DNA of 36,274 nt from positions 1-36,274 of the forward strand of contig JASEGS010000018.1 in assembly GCA_030017995.1 (NCBI GenBank), written 5' to 3'. The notes below the pieces were generated by a model, which had not been told where the DNA came from, did not search any database, and worked only from the letters and a program-made list of their open reading frames with translations. This DNA comes from Thermodesulfovibrionales bacterium (GTDB lineage Bacteria; Nitrospirota; Thermodesulfovibrionia; Thermodesulfovibrionales; Dissulfurispiraceae). Positions 1-7,185 of this stretch are shown here, one piece after another (positions within the stretch are counted from its first letter, which is position 1; every line of letters begins with the position of its first letter). The translations under genes and the position numbers were made by a program.

Positions 1-2
1 TT

Positions 3-327
3 AAGATTATGCAATCGGAGTCCTTCTTACTTCAACTAAAGAAAGGGACAATATCACTATGAACTCCCGACCCATCACTGCCCATTTTGTATCTTGCAGA
101 GAGAATATGGATATGTCGGCTATACTCTTTATATAATGCTCTTCGGAGGAGCGGTAACAGGTATGGGAACAGGCGCATTAATGCCTTTCAGGAAAGTTGG
201 AAGTCTGTGTCAGATCCTTCCATTGATACAGAAGAGGCTTTCCATTGCTTCACTGATTTTCTATCTAATATTTTTTGTGATGGTAACACATGAGATTATT
301 ACATCATCTCTCATCATGGAGAGATGA
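3..327 (+). pseudogene. Frameshifted C-terminal remnant of a small membrane protein with an HHCPFC motif
   Basis: Reading the third frame from base 3 gives a run ending in LLQLKKG. The first frame continues smoothly with QYHYELPTHHCPFCILQ, followed by two hydrophobic stretches and a stop at 325-327. The join lies in the AAAGAAAGGGA tract near 38-50, so one base too many there would explain the break. The 5' end is outside the window. The CPFC pair next to two histidines, followed by membrane segments, suggests a membrane-bound redox or metal-handling protein, but I do not recognise the family. The stop codon lies inside the 302-329 hairpin. It may be a real pseudogene or a one-base sequence error. 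An alternative is a short gene starting at TTG 94, which would lose the conserved-looking HHCPFC segment. Confidence 0.4.
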
Positions 328-329
328 TG
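302..329. terminator. Perfect 11-bp hairpin between convergent genes
   Basis: CATCATCTCTC (302-312) and GAGAGATGATG (319-329) are exact reverse complements around a 6-base loop. The hairpin lies between the end of the plus-strand membrane-protein remnant and the end of the minus-strand UPF0251 gene, where a shared terminator would be expected. No T-run follows on either strand, so it is not a textbook intrinsic terminator. Confidence 0.35.
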
Positions 330-346
330 ACCAGATGTTACAGCTT

Positions 347-646
347 TTAGGTGTATTGCTCTTTTTCGAAGGAGATAGCCTTACATTCTATAATCGCCTT
401 GGTAATCTTCTGTCTTGCGCTTGTTACAAGCCTCTGAATGGTTCCCCGTGATACACCCATGTTTTTGCCTGCCTCATACTGAGTCATCCCTTCAAAGTCA
501 CAGAGCCTCATTGCTTCGAGTTCATCACGATAAAGGATAACCATTTCAAGTTCATCCATAGGTATGCCAACAGGTTTAAATGCCTTGCCTTTTAATTTTT
601 TAAAAGGACATTTGCATTTTCGCGGTTTCTTGTGGCGAGGAGACAT
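347..646 (-). CDS. UPF0251 (DUF134) family DNA-binding protein
   Basis: This 99-residue protein carries the DUF134 pattern: a basic, cysteine-bearing start (CKCPF near residue 11), the PVGIPMDELEMVILYRDELEAMRL-type segment around 25-50, and a sigma-70 region 4-like helix-turn-helix (MTQYEAGKNMGVSRGTIQRL) around 54-73. The family is predicted to bind DNA, but its targets are generally unknown. It lies 30 bases downstream of the acyl-CoA dehydrogenase on the same strand and may be co-transcribed. No clear ribosome-binding site precedes ATG 646. The family assignment is firm and the role is not. Confidence 0.85.
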   Translation of the reverse strand: MSPRHKKPRKCKCPFKKLKGKAFKPVGIPMDELEMVILYRDELEAMRLCDFEGMTQYEAGKNMGVSRGTIQRLVTSARQKITKAIIECKAISFEKEQYT

Positions 647-676
647 GGTATATATAATAGCATTTTATTGCTTCTG

Positions 677-1834
677 TTACTTCTTTCTCGCTGCTTCTCT
701 TATCAAGGACTGCCCGATGACATTCCTCTGGATCTGGTTTGTGCCTTCGTATATCTGGAGAATCTTTGCGTCCCTCATCATTTTCTCTACAGGATATTCC
801 TTCATGTATCCAGCGCCACCCATCACCTGAACTGCATCAACAGTAACTTTCATTGCAACATCTGTGGCAAATGTCTTTGCCATGGCTGTTTCCTTTGATA
901 TGTCTTTTGTGCTGCTGTCGATAAACCTTGAAACAGAATAAACCAGAGAGCGCGCTGCCTCAATTTGTATTGCCATATCTGCGAGCATGTGCTGCACTGC
1001 CTGAAAACTTATTACCGGATGTCCAAACTGATGTCTCTGCCTTGCAAAAGCTACTGCCTCTTCAAATGCGCCATGGGCTACTCCTACACCCTGAGCGCCA
1101 ACGCCTGTCCGTGACTTGTCGAGTGTCTTCATTGCAATGATAAAGCCCATGCCTTCTTTGCCGATAATATTTTCCTTGGGAATGCGGCAGTTGTCAAATA
1201 TGAGCTCTCTGGTTACAGATGCCCTGATGCCCATCTTGTCTTCCTTTTTACCAAATGTGAAGCCGGGTGTGCCCTTTTCCACTATAAAAGCTGAAGCGCC
1301 TCTTGCGCCTTTTGATTTATCGGTTATGGCAATAATTGTATAAATCTCAGCCTCTCCGCCATTGGTTATCCATTGTTTTGTGCCGTTTAATACATATTCA
1401 TTTCCATCGAGCCTTGCAGTGGTCTGAACTCCGCCTGCATCGCTGCCTGCATTTGCTTCTGTGAGGCCGAATGCAACAAGCCTTTTCCCGGATGCTATAT
1501 CTGGCAGATATTTTTTCTTTTGTTCCTCTGAGCCGATGATCAGGATGGGGTATGTGCCGAGGGCATTGGCAGCGTAAGAGGTGGACACCCCGAGGCAGAC
1601 CCTCGATATTTCTTCAACAGCTATGCAAAGCTCAAGACTGCCCTTACCTAATCCACCGTATTCTTCAGGTATAAAAAGGCCAAAGAGGTCTGATTGTGCT
1701 AAAGTCTTCATTATATCCCATGGGAATTCACCTGTTTCGTCAAGTTCAGCCCTTACAGGTTTTACCTTTTCCTCTGCAATCTGTGCAGCGAGTTCCTTGA
1801 TCATCTGCTGCTCTTCTGTAAAAAAATAGTCCAT
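677..1834 (-). CDS. Acyl-CoA dehydrogenase (FAD-dependent)
   Basis: This 385-residue enzyme has normal family length and would oxidise an acyl-CoA to the trans-2-enoyl-CoA, passing electrons to an electron-transfer flavoprotein. Visible hallmarks are LTEANAGSDA (FAD/substrate loop), WITNG, the QVMGGAGYMKEYPVEKMMRD segment, and IYEGTNQIQR near the C-terminus. The glutamate in that last motif (about residue 363) sits at the position of the catalytic base in short-chain and butyryl-CoA dehydrogenases. ATG 1834 is preceded by GGGAGG at good spacing. No ETF or thiolase gene is adjacent, so the chain-length preference (butyryl, branched or other) cannot be set from context. Confidence 0.93.
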   Translation of the reverse strand: MDYFFTEEQQMIKELAAQIAEEKVKPVRAELDETGEFPWDIMKTLAQSDLFGLFIPEEYGGLGKGSLELCIAVEEISRVCLGVSTSYAANALGTYPILIIGSEEQKKKYLPDIASGKRLVAFGLTEANAGSDAGGVQTTARLDGNEYVLNGTKQWITNGGEAEIYTIIAITDKSKGARGASAFIVEKGTPGFTFGKKEDKMGIRASVTRELIFDNCRIPKENIIGKEGMGFIIAMKTLDKSRTGVGAQGVGVAHGAFEEAVAFARQRHQFGHPVISFQAVQHMLADMAIQIEAARSLVYSVSRFIDSSTKDISKETAMAKTFATDVAMKVTVDAVQVMGGAGYMKEYPVEKMMRDAKILQIYEGTNQIQRNVIGQSLIREAARKK

Positions 1835-1858
1835 ATAAATCCTCCCTCTAAAATTTTA

Positions 1859-1921
1859 GACTTATGATTATAGATTTCAGATTTGAAATCATAAATCTGA
1901 AATCATAAATTTGAAATAATT
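1859..1921. repeat. Intergenic heptad-repeat array with internal 12-bp hairpin
   Basis: Nine consecutive 7-base units can be read: GACTTAT, GATTATA, GATTTCA, GATTTGA, AATCATA, AATCTGA, AATCATA, AATTTGA, AATAATT. Within the array, GATTTCAGATTT (1873-1884) and AAATCTGAAATC (1893-1904) are exact reverse complements around an 8-base loop. The array occupies most of the gap between pmbA and the acyl-CoA dehydrogenase gene. It may weaken or end read-through, or may simply be a member of the heptad family seen elsewhere in the window. Confidence 0.6.
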
Positions 1922-1922
1922 T

Positions 1923-3269
1923 TTATCCGCTGATATCAATTTTTTCTATCAAAAGACTTGGAGTGCCTATATTACCATAAAATCTCAGATAGTCACCAGT
2001 CATTACCACATTTCTGAAGAGATTAATAATATTGCCCGAGATTACCGCCTCTTTAACAGGATACTTGATTTCTCCATTCTCGATCCATAGTCCTGAGACC
2101 CCTACAGAAAACTCTCCTGAAATGGGATTGGCTGTATGCATGCCCATAGTTTCAACAATATAAAGACCCCTGTCCACCATTCTTATAAGTCCGTAAAAGT
2201 CAGATGTGTAATCTTTTGAAGCAGGCTCTAAGTAAAGATTTGTCGGACCAACAGATGGAAGTCCGGTAAAACCTCCCCTGACTGCGTTGCCTGTGGAAGA
2301 TATGCCTTCCTTTTTGGCTGTATAGGTGTTATATAAAAAGGTTTTCAAAATCCCTTTTTCGATCAGGGTTTTGCTTGCTGTTGGAACGCCCTCGGCGTCC
2401 ACAGGTCTGCTGCCAAGCCTCTCTGGAAGCAACCCGCTGTCCATGATATTAATCCTTTCACATGCTACCAATTCTCCGGTTTTTCCTGCGAGCATGGATT
2501 TCTTTTTTTGAACGGCTTCGGAAGATAAGGCTGAAGATAGTATTTCCAGAAACTCAGAGGCGACAGAGTTGTCCAGCACAATAAAACCTTTTACTGGAGT
2601 TATTTTCTTTGCGCCGAGCAGTTGAATTGCCTTTTTAGCAGCATTTTTACCTACCTGCTCAAAGGATATGTTTTTGAGGAATCTGCTGCCTTCATAGTCC
2701 CATCCCATTTGGTTTTCATTGTCGTCTTCAGCTACAACTGTAATATAAGCAGAACATGAAGTGGATGAATAATATACATTGACATCACGAGAATTTAGAA
2801 TATATGTATCATTTACACCAAAACTGCCGGATGCTTTTCTGATTTTTTTAATCCGTTTGTCAACATTATAGGCAGAGCTTTCAATGAGCATGACCCTCTG
2901 TATTATTTCGTTTTCAGGAAGCGAAGCCACATCATTGTCGAATATCTCAACCTTTGACGGTACAGCTTTTGATGGGAGGATGAGATAATCATCAGGTTCT
3001 GAATACTTCGCAGCCTCTAAGGCCTTTTCGGCCACCGCTTCGATCTCGCTCAGGTCTGTTGAGTATGAAAATCCGAGACGGTTATTTTTTATGACCCTGA
3101 TACAGTATCCCGTGGTCATTGACGACTCTATAGTATCGATTTTTTGTTCTTTGACCTCTATCGTTAAATTCTTTGATGCGCTGGCATATACTTCTGCTTC
3201 ATCAGCTCCTTTGCTTGTTGCGATCTCGATAAGCCTTGCTGCAAATTCCCTGTTGATCATTAATTCCAT
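1923..3269 (-). CDS. pmbA: TldE/PmbA-type subunit of the TldD/TldE metalloprotease
   Basis: This 448-residue protein is of PmbA length. It shows the family signatures VDAEGVPTASKTLIEKGILK, STGNAVRGG, and NPISGEFSVGVSGLWIENGEI near the C-terminus. There is no HExxxH zinc motif, which separates the TldE/PmbA partner from the catalytic TldD subunit. In E. coli the TldD-TldE heterodimer degrades unfolded peptides and matures microcin B17. The catalytic tldD partner is not in this window. The gene ends 88 bases before the acyl-CoA dehydrogenase start and begins 6 bases after queD, suggesting translation from a shared message. ATG 3260 is an alternative start. Confidence 0.88.
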   Translation of the reverse strand: MELMINREFAARLIEIATSKGADEAEVYASASKNLTIEVKEQKIDTIESSMTTGYCIRVIKNNRLGFSYSTDLSEIEAVAEKALEAAKYSEPDDYLILPSKAVPSKVEIFDNDVASLPENEIIQRVMLIESSAYNVDKRIKKIRKASGSFGVNDTYILNSRDVNVYYSSTSCSAYITVVAEDDNENQMGWDYEGSRFLKNISFEQVGKNAAKKAIQLLGAKKITPVKGFIVLDNSVASEFLEILSSALSSEAVQKKKSMLAGKTGELVACERINIMDSGLLPERLGSRPVDAEGVPTASKTLIEKGILKTFLYNTYTAKKEGISSTGNAVRGGFTGLPSVGPTNLYLEPASKDYTSDFYGLIRMVDRGLYIVETMGMHTANPISGEFSVGVSGLWIENGEIKYPVKEAVISGNIINLFRNVVMTGDYLRFYGNIGTPSLLIEKIDISG

Positions 3270-3275
3270 TTCTCT

Positions 3276-3650
3276 CTATCCTTCGTAATATGTCGCTGAA
3301 GCGGTTTCAGATTCCCAGACTGTCACGGCGGATAATGTCACATCATGGTGGGCTGTTAGTTTTTTCTTTAATGACTCAAATATCCATTTGGCAATATTTT
3401 CAGAAGAAGGGTTTATCTCTGTAAAAGGAAATATTTCATTAAGGCATTTGTGGTCAAGCTGGGACATCAGCTCATTGGCAAATCTTTTAAGCTCGTGGAA
3501 GTCAATGGCAATATCTATTTCATTTAATTTTTCGGTTGTGACATATACTTGAACCTTCCAGTTATGCCCGTGCAGATTTTCACATTTGCCTTTGTATCCC
3601 CTTAGTTGGTGGGCAGATGCAAAACCTGTTTCTATCATTAATTCATACAT
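3276..3650 (-). CDS. queD: 6-carboxytetrahydropterin synthase (QueD/PTPS family)
   Basis: This 124-residue T-fold enzyme converts dihydroneopterin triphosphate to 6-carboxy-tetrahydropterin in queuosine/7-deazaguanine synthesis. The zinc ligands H14, H27 and H29 are visible (SAHQL and LHGHN). The catalytic Cys23 sits in GKCENLHGHN, the spacing typical of QueD. An aspartate-histidine pair follows in QLDHKCLNE, and a late glutamate in VWESETAS. ATG 3650 has a clean GGAGG four bases upstream. No queC, queE or queF is nearby, so a pterin role other than queuosine is not excluded. Confidence 0.9.
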   Translation of the reverse strand: MYELMIETGFASAHQLRGYKGKCENLHGHNWKVQVYVTTEKLNEIDIAIDFHELKRFANELMSQLDHKCLNEIFPFTEINPSSENIAKWIFESLKKKLTAHHDVTLSAVTVWESETASATYYEG

Positions 3651-3690
3651 AAAACCTCCAAGCTTAGTTGAGGAGTCGAGGAGTCCATGA

Positions 3691-4212
3691 TTATGTTTCT
3701 TTTTTGAATACCGCTATATATGGCAGATTCCTGTATTTGTTATCATAATCAAGCCCGTAGCCTACTACAAACTGGTTTGGGATTTCAAAACCCACGTAAT
3801 CCACAGGCACATCCACTATTCTCCGTTCTTTTTTATCGAGCAAGATGCATAATTTCAGGCTCGCCGGCCCCTTTGAAAGAATTCTCTCCCTTAAATAATT
3901 TAAGGATATGCCTGTATCTATGATATCATCTATAAGAAGGACGTGTTTGTCTGTTATATCCTCCCTGATATCGTAATGCATCTTAATCTCTCCTGTTGAT
4001 GTGGATTTCAAATAACTTGACGCTATAATGAAATCCAATGTAACAGGAATCTTGAGCGTCCTTATCAGGTCTGCAAAAAACATAAATGAGCCTTTCAAAA
4101 TGCCTACGGCAATGATTTCCTTGCCGTCATAATCAGCAGATATCTTGTTAGATAGTTCCGTAATCTTTTCCTGTATTTGTTCTGTTGTTAAAAAAAGTTT
4201 GCCTATAATCAT
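3691..4212 (-). CDS. hpt: Hypoxanthine(-guanine) phosphoribosyltransferase
   Basis: This 173-residue protein is the normal size for bacterial Hpt. The PRPP-binding loop VLLIDDIIDTG lies near residues 90-101. The substrate-binding segments GILKGSFMFFADLIR near the start and VDYVGFEIPNQFVVGYGLDYDNKYRNLPYI near the end match HPRT. It salvages hypoxanthine and guanine to IMP and GMP in the cytoplasm. ATG 4212 is preceded by GGAGGG. It appears to be the first gene of the minus-strand run, with a plausible promoter just upstream. Confidence 0.95.
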   Translation of the reverse strand: MIIGKLFLTTEQIQEKITELSNKISADYDGKEIIAVGILKGSFMFFADLIRTLKIPVTLDFIIASSYLKSTSTGEIKMHYDIREDITDKHVLLIDDIIDTGISLNYLRERILSKGPASLKLCILLDKKERRIVDVPVDYVGFEIPNQFVVGYGLDYDNKYRNLPYIAVFKKET

Positions 4213-4242
4213 AAGTCCCTCCGTTATTAACTTGTACTATAT

Positions 4243-4272
4243 ATAATACTTTTATTTTTTAGCTTATCTCAA
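4243..4272 (-). promoter_or_regulatory. Candidate sigma-70-type promoter for hpt
   Basis: Read on the minus strand, TTGAGA (4267-4272) and TATTAT (4243-4248) are separated by 18 bases, placing a start near 4236, about 24 bases upstream of the hpt ATG. Both boxes are close to consensus. The prediction comes from sequence only. Confidence 0.4.
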
Positions 4273-4434
4273 CTAATTAATCCCATAATCAGTAAACGGA
4301 CATTGTCAACATGGGTATCAGGTATGCTGAAAAGCCTTTAATAGAGATACCTTTTAAGGTTAATCCCAATTTATAGAATACGCATTTGAAATATTCTTAA
4401 TAAGGATAATACAATAAAATAATGGTTGTATTAT

Positions 4435-7179
4435 ATGATTAATGTCTTCTATATACCATTTGGCTATGGTAACAGCACAGAATTCTTATTTAAAGAAGCT
4501 GTCAAGTCTGTGTCCGGGTTTGATTATTCCGGCATCCTCTATTTAGCTCCCTCATTAACAAAGGTCAAAGAATCTCAGAAGATATTTCACAAAGTTGCTT
4601 CATGTGAGCCGGCGCATACGGTCAATAAATGCTATATCCCTCCTGAAATGGCCACCATAAGGCAGTATTGTAAAAAGACATACTCTGCTTATGGTGATAA
4701 GAGAGTGATTGAAAGGCGATTGGTTCCTGTAATTATCTCTATGCTTTCTCAAAAAGGACTTGGTTTTTCAGCATTGATAGCAGACTTCATAAGCAACCTC
4801 AAACAACTATTCCCCGGAGATGATATTGATTCTTTGAAACAAAGACTCAGCAATGCCCTGCATGAGCTTAATATCCCGGAGACTGTTTCAGGTGTTGTTA
4901 TGGATTGCATGGATATATTCAGGAAATATCAGGGTTTTATTAATGACAGAGGGCTCATAGATGAAGAGGACTTGATGAATTATATAGGCAAACAAGAAGA
5001 CTCACTATCTGTTGCCAGTTATCGGCTGATGATTTTAGACGGTTTTTATGACATAACACCCTCTGAGAGGAATGTTTTAAGAACCTTGCTCCAGAATTCC
5101 GGTGATGCCCTCATAGCTGTGCCGTACGGAGAGAAGTTTAAGGATTTGGCTGAAGGGCTGATTGATTTTTTAAAAAGTAATTTTGAGATTGAAGAAGCGC
5201 ATCTTTCTTCTTTCTTCAATATCCCTGATGTCTTTGCTTGCTATCCATTCAACAGCATTGAAGAAGAGGTGGAGGGCATTGCCAGGAATATCAAATCTTT
5301 ATATGTATCCGGAAAATTCAGGGATTTGGATGAGATAATAGTTGCATTTCCTGATCTGAGTCAATACTCATCTGTTGTCGAAAGAGTTTTCAGGCGCTAT
5401 GGGATACCATGTGATATTTCTATCAGAAAGCCTATGGTCAGGATGAGACCAATTCTTGACCTTATATGTCTTTTGCATTCAGTTGCAGATGGCTATCCGA
5501 GGCTTAAATTCTCTCAGTTTCTCTCATCCGGCTATTTTGTCAGGATTCCTGACGGGGTAAAGAAATGGATGTCGATTCTTTCCCTGCAATCAGGAATTAT
5601 TTCGGGCAGAAACGCATGGCTCGGTTTCGTATCAGAAGGCTCAGAGATTGTGGATACAAGCGCCCTTAAGGAGCAGGTGGATATACAGGAAGGTTTGAAA
5701 TGGGTTTTTGAGAAACTGGAGCCCCTTGAAAAAATAAGTCATGGAGCGCCTCTCGATGTTCATATTAAAAAGCTGGAGGCTGTCCTCGATGACCTCGGAT
5801 TTTTGGGAGCGCATCAGGACGAGGATATGAAGGATCTCCTGAAAGCAGCGAAGGAGATATTTGAACAAATATCTTTTCTCGTAGGACTGCACAGGTCTCC
5901 TGTTGCTTTGACAGAGTTTATAGAAATACTCGGACATATCTTCAATGCCTCCTATACTGCAGCAGAAGAAAAGGGCGTAAGGGTGATGGATTTCAGCGAG
6001 GCATACGGATTGTCTCCTGAATATATCTATTTCGGAGGATTGACAGACGGGGATATGCCGAAAAGACCCGATACAGACCATCTCCTGCCTGACAGTGTTA
6101 AAAAAAAGCTTGGCTTCCTGAATCTCGATAAGTATATAGATATACAGAAATTCAACTTCTACAAGCTCATATCTTCATGCGGCAAGCTGCATCTTTCTTA
6201 TCCATTGATGGAAGGCGATGATATGTTTTTGCCTTCGTCATTTCTCTATTTCGGACAAGAGATAAAAGAGCGCATACCTGGTGTCTTTTCGATGGATGAG
6301 CTTCTTATTAGAAGCGGCAAAAAGCTGTTTTCTGAACATATATTTGAGATTGAAGCCCGGCCTTCTGCATTTGTTCAGAAGTCCTCTTTTCTCAGAGTTA
6401 CGGACATAGACTCATACAGGACATGCCGCAGGAAATTTTTTATTGAAAGAATACTGAATCTTAGGCCTATGAATGTAAAGGAATACGAGATCGAGGCAGC
6501 AACCCTCGGAACAATAATCCATAAGATAATGGAGCGGCTTATAAAAGAGCCCTTTGATAATATGGATGCCTTAAAGAAAAGGGCAGAGGAGATAATTACA
6601 GAAATCATGAAGGATAAGAGAATAGACGGATACTGGAAGAATCTCATCAAGGATACCTTCATTGAGATTCTGCCTGATATTTATGAAAAGGAGCTTGAGA
6701 TAAGAAACGAGGAATACATCTCAACCGAGGTAGAAAAAACAATCACAGGCGAGCCTATAAAAGGGATAAGGCTTAAAGGGAAGATAGACCGGTTCGATAA
6801 AATAGGGGATTCTGTGCAGATAATAGATTACAAGACAGGTGGCGCAGGGCTCAACTGTAAACAGGTCATGGAGGGCAATGAGAATCTTCAACTGTTTCTT
6901 TACGCTGCAGTAATGAAAAATCAGGGATATAAAGTGGACAGGGTCGGCATATATTCATTGAAGGACATACAGATCAAGTGGTGTCCGCCTAAAAGGACCA
7001 GAAGACAGAAGTCAGAAGACAGAAGTCAGACTATTGATGATTATATAATTGCATCACTGAGGTTTCTTGAGGAGGCTGTAAAAGATTTGCGAAACGGCAA
7101 TTTTACAGCAAAACCGATAAATGACTATATATGCTGGAGCTGTCATGAGCAGGCATTTTGCCCGTATATACAGCAGTAG
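4435..7179 (+). CDS. addB: AddB-like recombination nuclease subunit (PD-(D/E)XK, iron-sulfur)
   Basis: This protein of about 914 residues is the partner of the AddA-like helicase that begins 6 bases after its stop. The C-terminal nuclease is complete: LGTIIHKIME near 690-700, KIDRFD with D785, and IDYKTG with D798 and K800. C664 in the TCRRKFF motif, with C900, C903 and C909 at the end (CxxC-x5-C), matches the iron-sulfur staple of AddB and Cas4-type nucleases. The N-terminus has no GKT Walker A loop, so the subunit probably does not hydrolyse ATP. The pair would process double-strand breaks for RecA loading. ATG 4435 was chosen over TTG 4426; neither has a strong ribosome-binding site. A heptad insert lies at 7000-7027. 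Confidence 0.85.
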   Translation: MINVFYIPFGYGNSTEFLFKEAVKSVSGFDYSGILYLAPSLTKVKESQKIFHKVASCEPAHTVNKCYIPPEMATIRQYCKKTYSAYGDKRVIERRLVPVIISMLSQKGLGFSALIADFISNLKQLFPGDDIDSLKQRLSNALHELNIPETVSGVVMDCMDIFRKYQGFINDRGLIDEEDLMNYIGKQEDSLSVASYRLMILDGFYDITPSERNVLRTLLQNSGDALIAVPYGEKFKDLAEGLIDFLKSNFEIEEAHLSSFFNIPDVFACYPFNSIEEEVEGIARNIKSLYVSGKFRDLDEIIVAFPDLSQYSSVVERVFRRYGIPCDISIRKPMVRMRPILDLICLLHSVADGYPRLKFSQFLSSGYFVRIPDGVKKWMSILSLQSGIISGRNAWLGFVSEGSEIVDTSALKEQVDIQEGLKWVFEKLEPLEKISHGAPLDVHIKKLEAVLDDLGFLGAHQDEDMKDLLKAAKEIFEQISFLVGLHRSPVALTEFIEILGHIFNASYTAAEEKGVRVMDFSEAYGLSPEYIYFGGLTDGDMPKRPDTDHLLPDSVKKKLGFLNLDKYIDIQKFNFYKLISSCGKLHLSYPLMEGDDMFLPSSFLYFGQEIKERIPGVFSMDELLIRSGKKLFSEHIFEIEARPSAFVQKSSFLRVTDIDSYRTCRRKFFIERILNLRPMNVKEYEIEAATLGTIIHKIMERLIKEPFDNMDALKKRAEEIITEIMKDKRIDGYWKNLIKDTFIEILPDIYEKELEIRNEEYISTEVEKTITGEPIKGIRLKGKIDRFDKIGDSVQIIDYKTGGAGLNCKQVMEGNENLQLFLYAAVMKNQGYKVDRVGIYSLKDIQIKWCPPKRTRRQKSEDRSQTIDDYIIASLRFLEEAVKDLRNGNFTAKPINDYICWSCHEQAFCPYIQQ
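7000..7027. repeat. In-frame heptad array in addB
   Basis: Two perfect copies of AGAAGACAGAAGTC stand in tandem, equal to four heptads of the form AGAAG(A/T)C. They encode the hydrophilic stretch RRQKSEDRSQ inside the AddB nuclease domain, between the IDYKTG core and the iron-sulfur cysteines. They look like an insertion in a surface loop. Confidence 0.75.
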
Positions 7180-7185
7180 GAAAGC

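Noticed and set aside
1923-3269. Catalytic TldD protease
   Set aside because: No HExxxH metal motif is present anywhere in the frame; the signatures fit the TldE/PmbA partner.
4213-4434. Riboswitch or promoter for the addB-like gene
   Set aside because: Short complementary segments (GGTATC/GATACC) and TTGTCA/TTGAAA boxes occur, but spacing to -10-like boxes is wrong (13-15 bases) and no known aptamer pattern was seen.
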